This document shows, in pieces, positions 1-5,403 of a DNA stretch of 6,249 bases (position 1 is its first letter; each line of letters opens with the position of its first letter). The notes under the pieces were generated by a model. It was not told the origin of the DNA. It did not search any database and saw only the letters and a list, made by a program, of their open reading frames with translations. This DNA comes from Nitrospinota bacterium (lineage in GTDB: Bacteria; Nitrospinota; Nitrospinia; JACRGO01). The translations under genes and the position numbers were made by a program. The stretch is taken from the NCBI GenBank assembly GCA_016212295.1, contig JACRGO010000047.1, forward strand, positions 1 to 6,249. The letters run 5' to 3'.

Positions 1-23
1 AAGACTCTCAAGGAAAATTGGTG

Positions 24-73
24 TTCCCTTCTTCGCCGCCCCCAATTTGGGTGGGGGGCGGCTTCGAAGGGAA
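24..73. repeat. Long GC-rich imperfect palindrome (hairpin)
   Basis: Arms at 24-43 and 54-73 are 20 bases each and complementary except for a three-base internal mismatch (TTC facing TTC); the loop is about 10 bases of AT/G-rich sequence. The inner part pairs CCGCCCCC with GGGGGCGG. It begins three bases beyond the stop codon of the truncated minus-strand sensor gene, so it could act as a terminator for that fragment, but there is no clean T-run on either side (only TTTT at 75-78 on the plus strand). More likely it is part of a mobile palindromic repeat that interrupted the gene; its full limits are not visible because the window starts 23 bases away. Confidence 0.6.
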
Positions 74-76
74 GTT

Positions 77-385
77 TTATCCTAAACCCGGAAAAAACGG
101 CCTTTTCGCGCCTTGCTTGACATTTGGCCTCATAGCAGCAGTGGTGAAATTTCCCAGGCTTACGCGCAATTGGGTACTGTCCGTTACAAGATGCAGCTTC
201 TCGAAGTTTTCCTCAATCAGGGACTGTATCCTATTTTTTTGAATGGCGGCGACGGATTCAAGATGGCGCAGGATTTGTGTTGTGGCGGAGTTTTTAGCGT
301 GGAGGTAAAAGACAAGGGCGGCGGCGCAAATCGACGCAATGGATATAGCGGTAAAGGCAAGGACCAATTTTTTCTGGATCTTCAT
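77..385 (-). pseudogene. N-terminal fragment of a membrane sensor protein (histidine kinase or diguanylate cyclase type)
   Basis: The 102-residue product starts with a short basic stretch (MKIQKK), a single membrane helix at about residues 7-28, then a helical periplasmic stretch (about 30-79) containing HLESVAAIQKNRIQ and LIEENFEKLHLVTDSTQLR. This is the usual opening of membrane-bound sensor kinases, cyclases and chemoreceptors whose extracellular domain continues for well over 100 residues. Here the plausible protein ends near residue 80; the last 22 residues (from about position 145 down) are low-quality sequence that runs to a stop next to a GC-rich palindrome. No kinase, GGDEF, HAMP or PAS domain is present. 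GAGG at 390-393 lies 4 bases before the ATG, and a good -10 lies at 422-427. I infer a gene truncated by a repeat insertion or deletion; the rest could lie beyond the left edge. A real short membrane protein is less likely. Confidence 0.55.
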
Positions 386-421
386 GACGCCTCAGCCGGA
401 TGGTATTTTGACATGTTCATC

Positions 422-427
422 ATTATA
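422..427 (-). promoter_or_regulatory. -10 box (TATAAT) of the truncated sensor gene
   Basis: On the minus strand the sequence reads a perfect TATAAT 37 bases before the sensor ATG. The -35 region at a 17-18 base spacing (TCCTGT or TTCCTG) is poor, so this is a half-supported promoter. It suggests the truncated gene may still be transcribed. Confidence 0.35.
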
Positions 428-527
428 GCGTAAAAAATCACCCTACAGGAAGATCAACATCAACTCTATATTAACAAGCCATGAGTTGGGTTATAATATT
501 AAATTAAGGCCCTTCGGGCGGACTTAT

Positions 528-592
528 TAGTCACTGGTCATCAGGACGTCTTCCCGCTTATCAATGACAAATGACTATTGACCAATGACTAC
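528..592. repeat. 14-bp tandem repeat with an inverted third copy
   Basis: Two adjacent 14-base units at 565-578 (TGACAAATGACTAT) and 579-592 (TGACCAATGACTAC) match at 12 of 14 positions. A third copy lies inverted at 528-541 (TAGTCACTGGTCAT), matching the reverse complement of 578-591 at 12 of 14. The unit could fold as a hairpin with a loop of about 36 bases or serve as a repeated binding site. It looks like one of the short intergenic repeats common in repeat-rich environmental genomes; no coding role. Confidence 0.5.
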
Positions 593-695
593 TGCCTTAT
601 GTCGCTAATATGCAACTGTTTGATTTATAAACGAAAAAAATGAAAATTCCTATATTATTACTATTACTTCTCTTCGCCGCAGCCAAAAGAATTGA

Positions 696-804
696 CATCC
701 CCCTGGCCCCCTTTTTTAAGGGGGAATATTTTGCAGTTTTCCCCTGTTTTAAGAGGTCTATCTCAAACATTCCCCCCTGGCAAGGGGGGATCAAGGGGGG
801 TGTG
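696..804 (+). repeat. Double-hairpin MITE-like element, copy 1
   Basis: Two near-perfect hairpins sit about 45 bases apart. The first pairs CCCCCTT (707-713) with AAGGGGG (718-724) around a TTTT loop; the second pairs TCCCCCCT (771-778) with AGGGGGGA (783-790) around GGCA. Outside them CATCCCCCT (696-704) can pair with AAGGGGGGTG (793-802), so the whole block can fold as a branched structure with inverted ends. A copy in the opposite orientation lies at 6159-6249. No transposase is encoded; if mobile, it depends on one supplied elsewhere. Confidence 0.7.
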
Positions 805-832
805 CTTCATATATCTATATTATTACGTTCAG

Positions 833-857
833 AAATTTGCGTTTTCCGCGCAAATTT
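833..857 (+). terminator. Terminator-like hairpin directly upstream of the phosphodiesterase start
   Basis: AAATTTGCG (833-841) and CGCAAATTT (849-857) are perfectly complementary over 9 bp with a 7-base loop (TTTTCCG); the right arm runs into TTTTTA (855-860). Shape and T-run resemble an intrinsic terminator, but it ends only 12 bases before the ATG at 870 and no gene precedes it on this strand. It may be a leader regulatory structure, a DNA operator (symmetric 9-bp half sites), or a repeat remnant. No Shine-Dalgarno fits between it and the start codon. Confidence 0.45.
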
Positions 858-869
858 TTAAAGATTTAA

Positions 870-1649
870 ATGAAAATTCCCTCTGAAAATAACGTCTTGC
901 TAATTGCCCACCGCGGCAGCTCCCATGAGCGCCCGGAAAACACTCCCGCCGCTTTTGAGGCCGCCCTTGTTCAAGGCGTGGCAGGGATTGAGACGGACAT
1001 CCAGATGAGCAAGGACGGGGTCCCGGTCCTCTTCCACGACCGGAATCTCAGCCGTATCACGGGAATTAAAAAAAAGATCGCGGAACTCCCGCTAAAGGAA
1101 TTGAAGGAACTCGACGTCGGTTCATGGTTTCACCCCTCCTTTCATGGGGAAAGGATATTGACCCTGGATGAGTTCCTGGACCGCTTTGGAGAAAGGACGT
1201 TCCTGTGCCTGGAAATAAAGGCGCGAATAGGAGATGATCCCGAAAGATCGCGGTCCCTGGCGGAAAAGACCGTGGAGGCGGTTGTGAGAAGGAAGCTTGT
1301 GGAAAGGTCCGCCATCATCTCCTTCAATCAGGCGGTATTGGAAACGGTTTTGGAAAAAAGGAGCGGCGTCAGAACAGGTTTGATAACGGAAAAGAAACTC
1401 CCCCTCCCCTTCTCCCCTTTTATACTACGAGAAGACCTTTCAGCTCTTTGCTTCTACGTAAAAATCCTGTCCGGACCATTGGCAAAGGCCGCGCAAGGCG
1501 CTGGAAAACAGATTTACGCGTACCCTTGCGACGCCCCGGAGGAAGTGGACCACGCCCTGGCTTGCGGCGCCGACGGTATTATTTCCAACAAGCCGGGCTG
1601 GCTGAGTTCTTATCTAAGGCTCAACCACAAGGCTGTCAGTTCCCTTTGA
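870..1649 (+). CDS. Glycerophosphodiester phosphodiesterase (GDPD, UgpQ-like)
   Basis: This 259-residue cytoplasmic enzyme (no signal peptide or membrane segment) should hydrolyse glycerophosphodiesters, released from phospholipids, to sn-glycerol 3-phosphate and an alcohol. The GDPD TIM-barrel signature is complete: HRGSS at 14-18 (His14, Arg15), PENT at 22-25, the metal-ligand pair Glu41/Asp43 in ETDIQMSKDG, catalytic FHD at 55-57 (His56), and CLEIK at 113-117 (Glu115, Lys117). ISFNQAVL (150-157) and ADGIISNKPGWL near the C-terminus also fit. Length is usual for small bacterial GDPDs. One departure is IYAYPCD (215-221) where the family commonly has a VWTVN-like strand. The ATG at 870 is chosen because it sits close to the HRG motif as usual; it has no visible Shine-Dalgarno and lies just after a stable hairpin. 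The last 36 bases overlap the convergent SPOR gene. There is no adjacent glycerol-phosphate transporter, so the substrate source is unknown. Confidence 0.92.
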   Translation: MKIPSENNVLLIAHRGSSHERPENTPAAFEAALVQGVAGIETDIQMSKDGVPVLFHDRNLSRITGIKKKIAELPLKELKELDVGSWFHPSFHGERILTLDEFLDRFGERTFLCLEIKARIGDDPERSRSLAEKTVEAVVRRKLVERSAIISFNQAVLETVLEKRSGVRTGLITEKKLPLPFSPFILREDLSALCFYVKILSGPLAKAAQGAGKQIYAYPCDAPEEVDHALACGADGIISNKPGWLSSYLRLNHKAVSSL

Positions 1650-3581
1650 CTTGAGGACCGTTGAGAAATTCTCCGCGTGCTGGCGGGTTTCGTAAGCGCC
1701 GGCCAGCGCCTTATAGGCCAAGTCACCTTCCGGTCCGGATGACACGGTAAGAAGATAAGCTGAAAAACCTTGGACGCCCAGTTCCATGATCCGGCGGAAG
1801 GCGTCCGGCGCTGAGTCGAAGGCCCCGATCTCCAGGGCATAGGGAAGCTCCAGGGAAACCGCGTTCGGGATCACTCCCAGCCGGATCAGTATGGCCGCGA
1901 ACTCGTCCGCTTCCTCCTTGGTGGAAAAGCGGTCAATGGCCACCCTGTAATAATTCCCATTGCCAGGGACCTTCACCGTTACTATATATGAGGAGTAACA
2001 CAGGCGGCGAAGGTAATTCGATTTTTCCAGGGCGCTTCCAAGGTCCTGGAACGTCCCTATATCCACCACGTAAGGGAAGCGGCGCGGACCCTTCCTCAAC
2101 GCAAGGTCCGTTTTTTCAAACCCCTCCCTGAATATCTTCCACGCCCCTTCCTCGCGCGCGAAGTCAAGGGTCTTCAAGCCCACGGAATCCGCCTTGTCGG
2201 AATGATAGGCAAGAAAAAAAGAGCCTTGGAAGTGGTCGCGTTCAGGGCGGACCTGAAAATCCGCCGCCTTTATTGAAACCCCTTGCTGGGTCTCAAAGGT
2301 CTTTCTCTTCCTCTCCTTCCAATCAGCCAGGGAGAGGGTCCCCTCCTTCCCCTTGGCCTGGAAAAGCTTGGAATAATGGCTGATGTAATTCTCAAGGTCC
2401 TTTCCTTCCCAGTCCCTAAGCCACGCCTTGGTGATCTTTTGGATCTCCCCTTGCGAGGGGTCCAATTCACCAGGCAGGGAGGTTTCCAGCAGCGGGCCTT
2501 GGTCTCCCCCGGCCTTTTCCTTGTCACGCGCCATGTGTTTAAGCAGGTTGGCCTCCTCCGCCTGTTTTCGGAGTATGATCCGCGCGTCCCGTTCCGAGAT
2601 CCCTGCCATTTTTTCAGCCAGGCCTGTATAATCCAGTTCGGTCCCGGCTTTTATAAAATTTATGTTTCCGTTTGGAAATTTTTCCTTGTTAATGGTCCAG
2701 AGTGACGCCACCGCCCTGTTGAGGCTCTTTTTGTTCTTGACGATTCCTTGCGCCACCTTGAAAAGATTGTCCCCTAATCTGGTCTTCACGGTTAACAAGG
2801 GGGCGGCCTTTGGAGGAGCGGGCGTCTCAACTGGCGGCGCGGACGGAAGGGACGCGGGCTTTTTCTCAATCTCCTCCACTTTTTCCGTCTCTTTCTCCGG
2901 CTGCGGCGTTTCCTTTATAGGAGGCTTTTCCCCGGACTTGTCCGCGTGGAGGTCCTTCTCAACTATCTCAGTCGACTTTGCCTCCTGTGGTTTCGTTTCC
3001 TCAACTGATTTCACCTCCTCTGAAGGAGGAGTTTTTTCCGCCCGCGGCAGTATCTCCCCTTCCTTCGGCGCCTCCGGGACATTGGCCGCGATCAGGGAAG
3101 CCGGCGCCTTTGGGGGCGTCTTCTCTTCCTCAGGCTTTTTTTCCTTTTTCTTTTCCACAACGCCGATGCTCAGATTCGTCTGGAAATTCACGGCGAGAAA
3201 AAAGGAGTCTATTATGCTGTTTCCTTCCAGAGTGGCCTTGAGCACCAACTCAAAAGAGGGATAAAAGAGGGGCTTTTTGGAATAGATACGGACGAGTTGC
3301 TTTCCGGATCCGGCAGGGACTAAATTTTCGTCCACGAGCAGATTTTCAACCGCCTGCCTTCTCTCCAAACCCAACCTGGAGTAGTCGGCTGAAGACCCGA
3401 TCTCCACCTTGAGTCCGGCCTTTCCGTCGTTCAAGACCAGGGCCTCGGCCCAAAAGGGGTCGCCGAATTTGCTCTTGATGTCCAGGCCGGAAAAGGAAAA
3501 TGCCCCGGCCTCCCTTGCCGTTGCCGGGAAGAGACCGAGGCATATAAGTAATATAACGGAATAAAATTTACAGGCGCGCAT
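1614..3581 (-). CDS. Exported FimV/LysM-like, NTF2-like and double SPOR domain protein
   Basis: The 655-residue product has a signal peptide (about 1-22, ending ATA) with no proper lipobox. Residues about 28-133 resemble the FimV N-terminal domain (FGDPFWAEALVLN; RIYSKKPLFYPSFEL). A charged Pro/Glu/Lys linker (about 139-260) follows, as in proteins spanning peptidoglycan. Residues 263-317 form a FimV-type LysM-like module (TRLGDNLFKVAQGI, then LWTINKEKFPNGNINFIKAGTEL). Residues about 377-488 (WLRDWEGKDLENYISHYSKLF to WKIFREGF) look like the NTF2/SnoaL-like domain found at the end of some L,D-transpeptidases. Two SPOR domains close the protein: about 503-577 (YVVDIGTFQDLGSALEKS) and 580-653 (YALEIGAFDSAPDAFRRI). 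LysM and SPOR both bind peptidoglycan, SPOR preferring denuded septal glycan, so a role in cell-wall organisation or polar/septal localisation is inferred. No catalytic domain is visible. Its ATG directly abuts the DUF2284 stop, suggesting translational coupling; its 3' end overlaps the convergent GDPD gene by 36 bases. Confidence 0.85.
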   Translation of the reverse strand: MRACKFYSVILLICLGLFPATAREAGAFSFSGLDIKSKFGDPFWAEALVLNDGKAGLKVEIGSSADYSRLGLERRQAVENLLVDENLVPAGSGKQLVRIYSKKPLFYPSFELVLKATLEGNSIIDSFFLAVNFQTNLSIGVVEKKKEKKPEEEKTPPKAPASLIAANVPEAPKEGEILPRAEKTPPSEEVKSVEETKPQEAKSTEIVEKDLHADKSGEKPPIKETPQPEKETEKVEEIEKKPASLPSAPPVETPAPPKAAPLLTVKTRLGDNLFKVAQGIVKNKKSLNRAVASLWTINKEKFPNGNINFIKAGTELDYTGLAEKMAGISERDARIILRKQAEEANLLKHMARDKEKAGGDQGPLLETSLPGELDPSQGEIQKITKAWLRDWEGKDLENYISHYSKLFQAKGKEGTLSLADWKERKRKTFETQQGVSIKAADFQVRPERDHFQGSFFLAYHSDKADSVGLKTLDFAREEGAWKIFREGFEKTDLALRKGPRRFPYVVDIGTFQDLGSALEKSNYLRRLCYSSYIVTVKVPGNGNYYRVAIDRFSTKEEADEFAAILIRLGVIPNAVSLELPYALEIGAFDSAPDAFRRIMELGVQGFSAYLLTVSSGPEGDLAYKALAGAYETRQHAENFSTVLKSKGTDSLVVEP

Positions 3582-4130
3582 TTAATCGATAAGGACCAGG
3601 CCGAAGTGGTCCTTTCGCTGGTTGAAGGGTAAAAGGGGAGAAGAGGTCCAGCCGTTGTTCTGGACCGTTTTGTATACGTCAATCCCGCAGGCGGTCATGG
3701 AAGGCCGGGCTTTTTCCGGGAATTTGCAGCCGCTCTCCATTTCGCAAGGGGCGCAGAGCCGGCAGGGCCCGGACCCCAATCCGAACGCCTTGTGAAATCC
3801 GCTGGAGACGAACCTGTTTTCCAGTTCAACCACCACGTTCCGCGTGAATTCATCGCTTTCGCATCGGATGAGCAGGGCCAAGTGGTATGAGCCCAGGAGG
3901 TCCCAAACATCCTCCAGCGTTGGCGAATACGGCGGGCAGGTCAATACCGAGGCGAAGGAGGGACAGCCGTATTGGCATTTGAGCTTGACCCAGTGTCCGG
4001 TGATGACGGTTTCCGCGCTGATTATTTTGGCGTCCTGGCATCCCAGGCCCAGGGCCTCCTGTACGCATTCGCTGTTTTTCAACCGGTGCGGGTACGGGCT
4101 TTTCTTTTTCTTCTGAAGTTTATGTATCAT
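3582..4130 (-). CDS. DUF2284 family cysteine-rich, predicted metal-binding protein
   Basis: The 182-residue protein has no signal peptide and a basic start (HKLQKKKKSPYPHR). The DUF2284 pattern is clear: KCQYGCPSF (Cys52, Cys56), TCPPYSPT (Cys65), GLGSGPCRLCAPCEMESGCKFP (Cys123, 126, 129, 135) and RPSMTACGIDVYKTV (Cys148). The family is annotated only as predicted metal binding; the cysteine spacing suggests an Fe-S cluster or zinc, which is inference. Length is normal. GGAG at 4139-4142 lies 8 bases before the ATG at 4130 and supports this start. The stop codon touches the start of the SPOR/LysM gene with no gap, so the two are co-transcribed and probably translationally coupled. That pairing is odd, since one product looks cytosolic and redox- or metal-related and the other is periplasmic. 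The biochemical function is unknown. Confidence 0.88.
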   Translation of the reverse strand: MIHKLQKKKKSPYPHRLKNSECVQEALGLGCQDAKIISAETVITGHWVKLKCQYGCPSFASVLTCPPYSPTLEDVWDLLGSYHLALLIRCESDEFTRNVVVELENRFVSSGFHKAFGLGSGPCRLCAPCEMESGCKFPEKARPSMTACGIDVYKTVQNNGWTSSPLLPFNQRKDHFGLVLID

Positions 4131-4138
4131 AATGAAGG

Positions 4139-4142
4139 CTCC
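4139..4142 (-). promoter_or_regulatory. Ribosome binding site of the DUF2284 gene
   Basis: On the minus strand GGAG stands 8 bases before the ATG, which fixes the start of the DUF2284 gene at 4130. The following SPOR gene lacks a site of its own and depends on this one by coupling. Confidence 0.55.
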
Positions 4143-4199
4143 AGTGGTGATTTATGAATTAAATGCTTGTCTAAGCAAGATGTGGATTTAAATTTCAAG

Positions 4200-4316
4200 C
4201 CCCAAATAACAAGCATCAAATCACAAACAAGCTCCAAAAACAAAATGTCAAACAAAAATCTTTCGCTATTGGAATTTTGAGTTTATTTGAAATTTGTGGA
4301 TTGTTATTTGTGATTT
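4200..4316. repeat. CAAAT-rich imperfect inverted repeat, complete copy
   Basis: A left arm at about 4200-4250 (CCCAAATAACAAGC onward) is complementary to a right arm at about 4268-4316 (ending GTTATTTGTGATTT) at roughly three quarters of 45 aligned positions, so the transcript or single strand could form a hairpin about 45 bp long. The arms are built from repeats of CAAAT/AACAA. The left arm also matches 5171-5230 on the same strand. The element fills most of the 297-base spacer between the DUF2284 and glycosyltransferase genes; nothing else is clear in that spacer. Confidence 0.6.
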
Positions 4317-4425
4317 CGTTATATAAAACCTTTTTGGTTCCATCTCGTCCATGTTATTTAAATTTTTCACTATATTGCCGGAAAAAAACGAAAAATTCAA
4401 TACTGGCCATTAAAGATATTTAAAA

Positions 4426-4448
4426 TTTCAGATTTCAGATTTCAGATT
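4426..4448. repeat. Three tandem copies of a 7-bp repeat at the glycosyltransferase 3' end
   Basis: TTTCAGA occurs three times without a gap (4426-4432, 4433-4439, 4440-4446), followed by TT. On the minus strand it encodes the last residues (about NLKSEI) of the glycosyltransferase and provides its TGA stop, because a 7-base unit shifts frame with each copy. Confidence 0.75.
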
Positions 4449-5123
4449 GGAAAATATCCTTTCAAGCAATTTCCCTGTGCGCCGCGGATGATATTTTCCG
4501 GCAAGCTTAAGGAGACGGATATGGGTAGCGGCGAATTCCAGGTCGGGAAACGCGTCCAGATCATACCAGGGCGGGAGGGTGGATGTTTTCAGTCCTAGCC
4601 GTTCGCACCTGTCCAGCGCCTCTTGTAAGACGCGCTCGTGGCCCATGTCTCCATCCGGTAATATGGGCTTGAAATTCCCCTTCATTCCCACAAGATAATA
4701 TCCGCCGTCAACCGTGGGACCGACCACGGCGTCGCTTTCGTCCAGCGCCAGCGCCGCTTCGGTTAAAAATTCAGGCGGAAAGGTGGGGCTGTCCACTCCT
4801 ATTACCGCCACCTTTTCGTACCCCTGTCCAAACTTTTCGCGAAAGACGTTTTGAATTTTTTCCCCCAAGGTTTCCCCCTTTTGAAGAAAGGTTCCTATCC
4901 CGGTTTTTTTTTGCAAGTCCTTAAAAAATGACTTGCCGTCCGATGGAGGACACCCAATAAAGGCGTCGATCCCGGGAATGTCCCTGGCCTTGAACACTGT
5001 GTCCAGTATGAGCGCCTCCTGCAATCTGGCGGAGTCCTCAGGCGATATTCGGGGCTGGAGCCGTGTCTTGGCCTTGCCGGGTATGGGGCATTTAGCTAGT
5101 ATTGCCAGGGCCGTGCTGTTCAT
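4428..5123 (-). CDS. TIGR04282/DUF2064 family glycosyltransferase (GT-A fold, MobA-like)
   Basis: The 231-residue cytoplasmic protein carries the family signatures in order: ALAILAKCPIPGKAKTRL (5-22), the nucleotide-sugar binding start of a GT-A fold; VIGVDSPTFPPE (107-118), where Asp111 stands at the family's conserved GxDxP-like site; VGPTVDGGYYLVGM (134-147), the DGGYYL signature; and PPWYDLDAFPDL (184-195). Family members are annotated as glycosyltransferases, some placed in arsenosugar biosynthesis; often a family 2 glycosyltransferase lies next door. No such partner and no arsenic gene is seen here, so acceptor and sugar are unknown. Length is typical. The ATG at 5123 has only a weak upstream site, but the conserved N-terminus starts 4 residues in, so it is probably right. 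The C-terminal six residues and stop come from a 7-bp tandem repeat. It is set off from its neighbours by two repeat-filled spacers of almost 300 bases. Confidence 0.88.
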   Translation of the reverse strand: MNSTALAILAKCPIPGKAKTRLQPRISPEDSARLQEALILDTVFKARDIPGIDAFIGCPPSDGKSFFKDLQKKTGIGTFLQKGETLGEKIQNVFREKFGQGYEKVAVIGVDSPTFPPEFLTEAALALDESDAVVGPTVDGGYYLVGMKGNFKPILPDGDMGHERVLQEALDRCERLGLKTSTLPPWYDLDAFPDLEFAATHIRLLKLAGKYHPRRTGKLLERIFSNLKSEI

Positions 5124-5164
5124 ATCTTACGAGGACGAGTTGGAACACAAAGGGTTTTAGAACT

Positions 5165-5275
5165 GAAATTCCAAATAACAGAAACCAAATATCAAATAAA
5201 TCTCAATAACCAAAATCATAAAAAACAAATAAGGAAAAGGAAATTGAATTGTTTTGGATATTCGGTAATTGCCAC
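5165..5275. repeat. CAAAT-rich repeat, partial second copy
   Basis: Positions 5171-5230 (CCAAATAACAGAAACCAAAT onward) match the left arm of the repeat at 4202-4259 in the same orientation. A short right arm at about 5243-5275 (TTGTTTTGGATATTCGGTAATTG) pairs imperfectly with about 5204-5230, so this copy looks truncated on one side compared with 4200-4316. It fills the divergent spacer between the glycosyltransferase and the Spy-like gene; promoters for both genes must lie in or next to it. Confidence 0.5.
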
Positions 5276-5329
5276 AAAGCAAATATTTCCTGACGCCTGC
5301 CCCCTTCCCCTTGCAACTTGCCAAAAAAC

Positions 5330-5360
5330 TTGAAAAGGGGCGCGCATTGGAAAATAATAC
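5330..5360 (+). promoter_or_regulatory. Weak candidate promoter of the Spy-like gene
   Basis: TTGAAA (5330-5335) and TAATAC (5355-5360) are separated by 19 bases, slightly long for a housekeeping promoter. They lie 60 bases before the start codon in the divergent spacer. A perfect 13-base palindrome, TGATTTGAAATCA (5373-5385), sits just downstream where a repressor or activator could act. Both are suggestions from position and shape only. Confidence 0.25.
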
Positions 5361-5403
5361 TATAAGCAGCTATGATTTGAAATCAAAATTTGTTCTTTTC
5401 CCG

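Larger units (their letters stand above)
386..869. other. Gene-free spacer, AT-rich, loaded with repeats
   Basis: No convincing coding sequence lies in these 484 bases. Open frames at 597-794 (-), 640-861 (+) and 692-886 (+) are translations of the CCCCC/GGGGG repeat and of low-complexity sequence. The spacer holds a small GCCC-TTC-GGGC hairpin (509-519), a 14-bp tandem plus inverted repeat (528-592), a double-hairpin element (696-804) and a terminator-like hairpin (833-857), each listed separately. Plus-strand TATAAT at 492-497 has a TTAACA 15 bases upstream (471-476), which is too close for a standard promoter. Confidence 0.6.

Noticed and set aside
24-73. Palindrome as an integron attC site
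   Set aside because: No conserved GTTRRRY/RYYYAAC ends are visible and no integrase or cassette is nearby.
693-722. Perfect -35 box TTGACA at 693-698
   Set aside because: No acceptable -10 lies 16-18 bases downstream; that place is the TTTTTTAAGGGGG hairpin of the repeat.
597-886. Overlapping open frames on both strands (597-794 -, 640-861 +, 692-886 +)
   Set aside because: Their protein sequence (PPWQGG, LAPFFKGE, SPLKKGARG) is the translation of the CCCCC/GGGGG hairpins. The MKIPILLLLLLF start at 640 looks like a signal peptide but leads straight into the repeat and has no Shine-Dalgarno.
2662-3264. 200-residue plus-strand open frame opposite the SPOR gene
   Set aside because: It mirrors the Pro/Glu/Lys linker of the real gene, giving Ser/Phe/Gly-rich low-complexity sequence without domains or a ribosome site.
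4428-5123. Arsenosugar biosynthesis locus
   Set aside because: Only the TIGR04282-type glycosyltransferase is present. No radical SAM ArsS-like enzyme, methyltransferase or partner glycosyltransferase is seen, so the pathway cannot be claimed.
4200-5275. CAAAT-rich blocks as a CRISPR array
   Set aside because: There are no identical repeats at regular spacing and no spacers; the structure is an imperfect palindrome built of short A-rich units.
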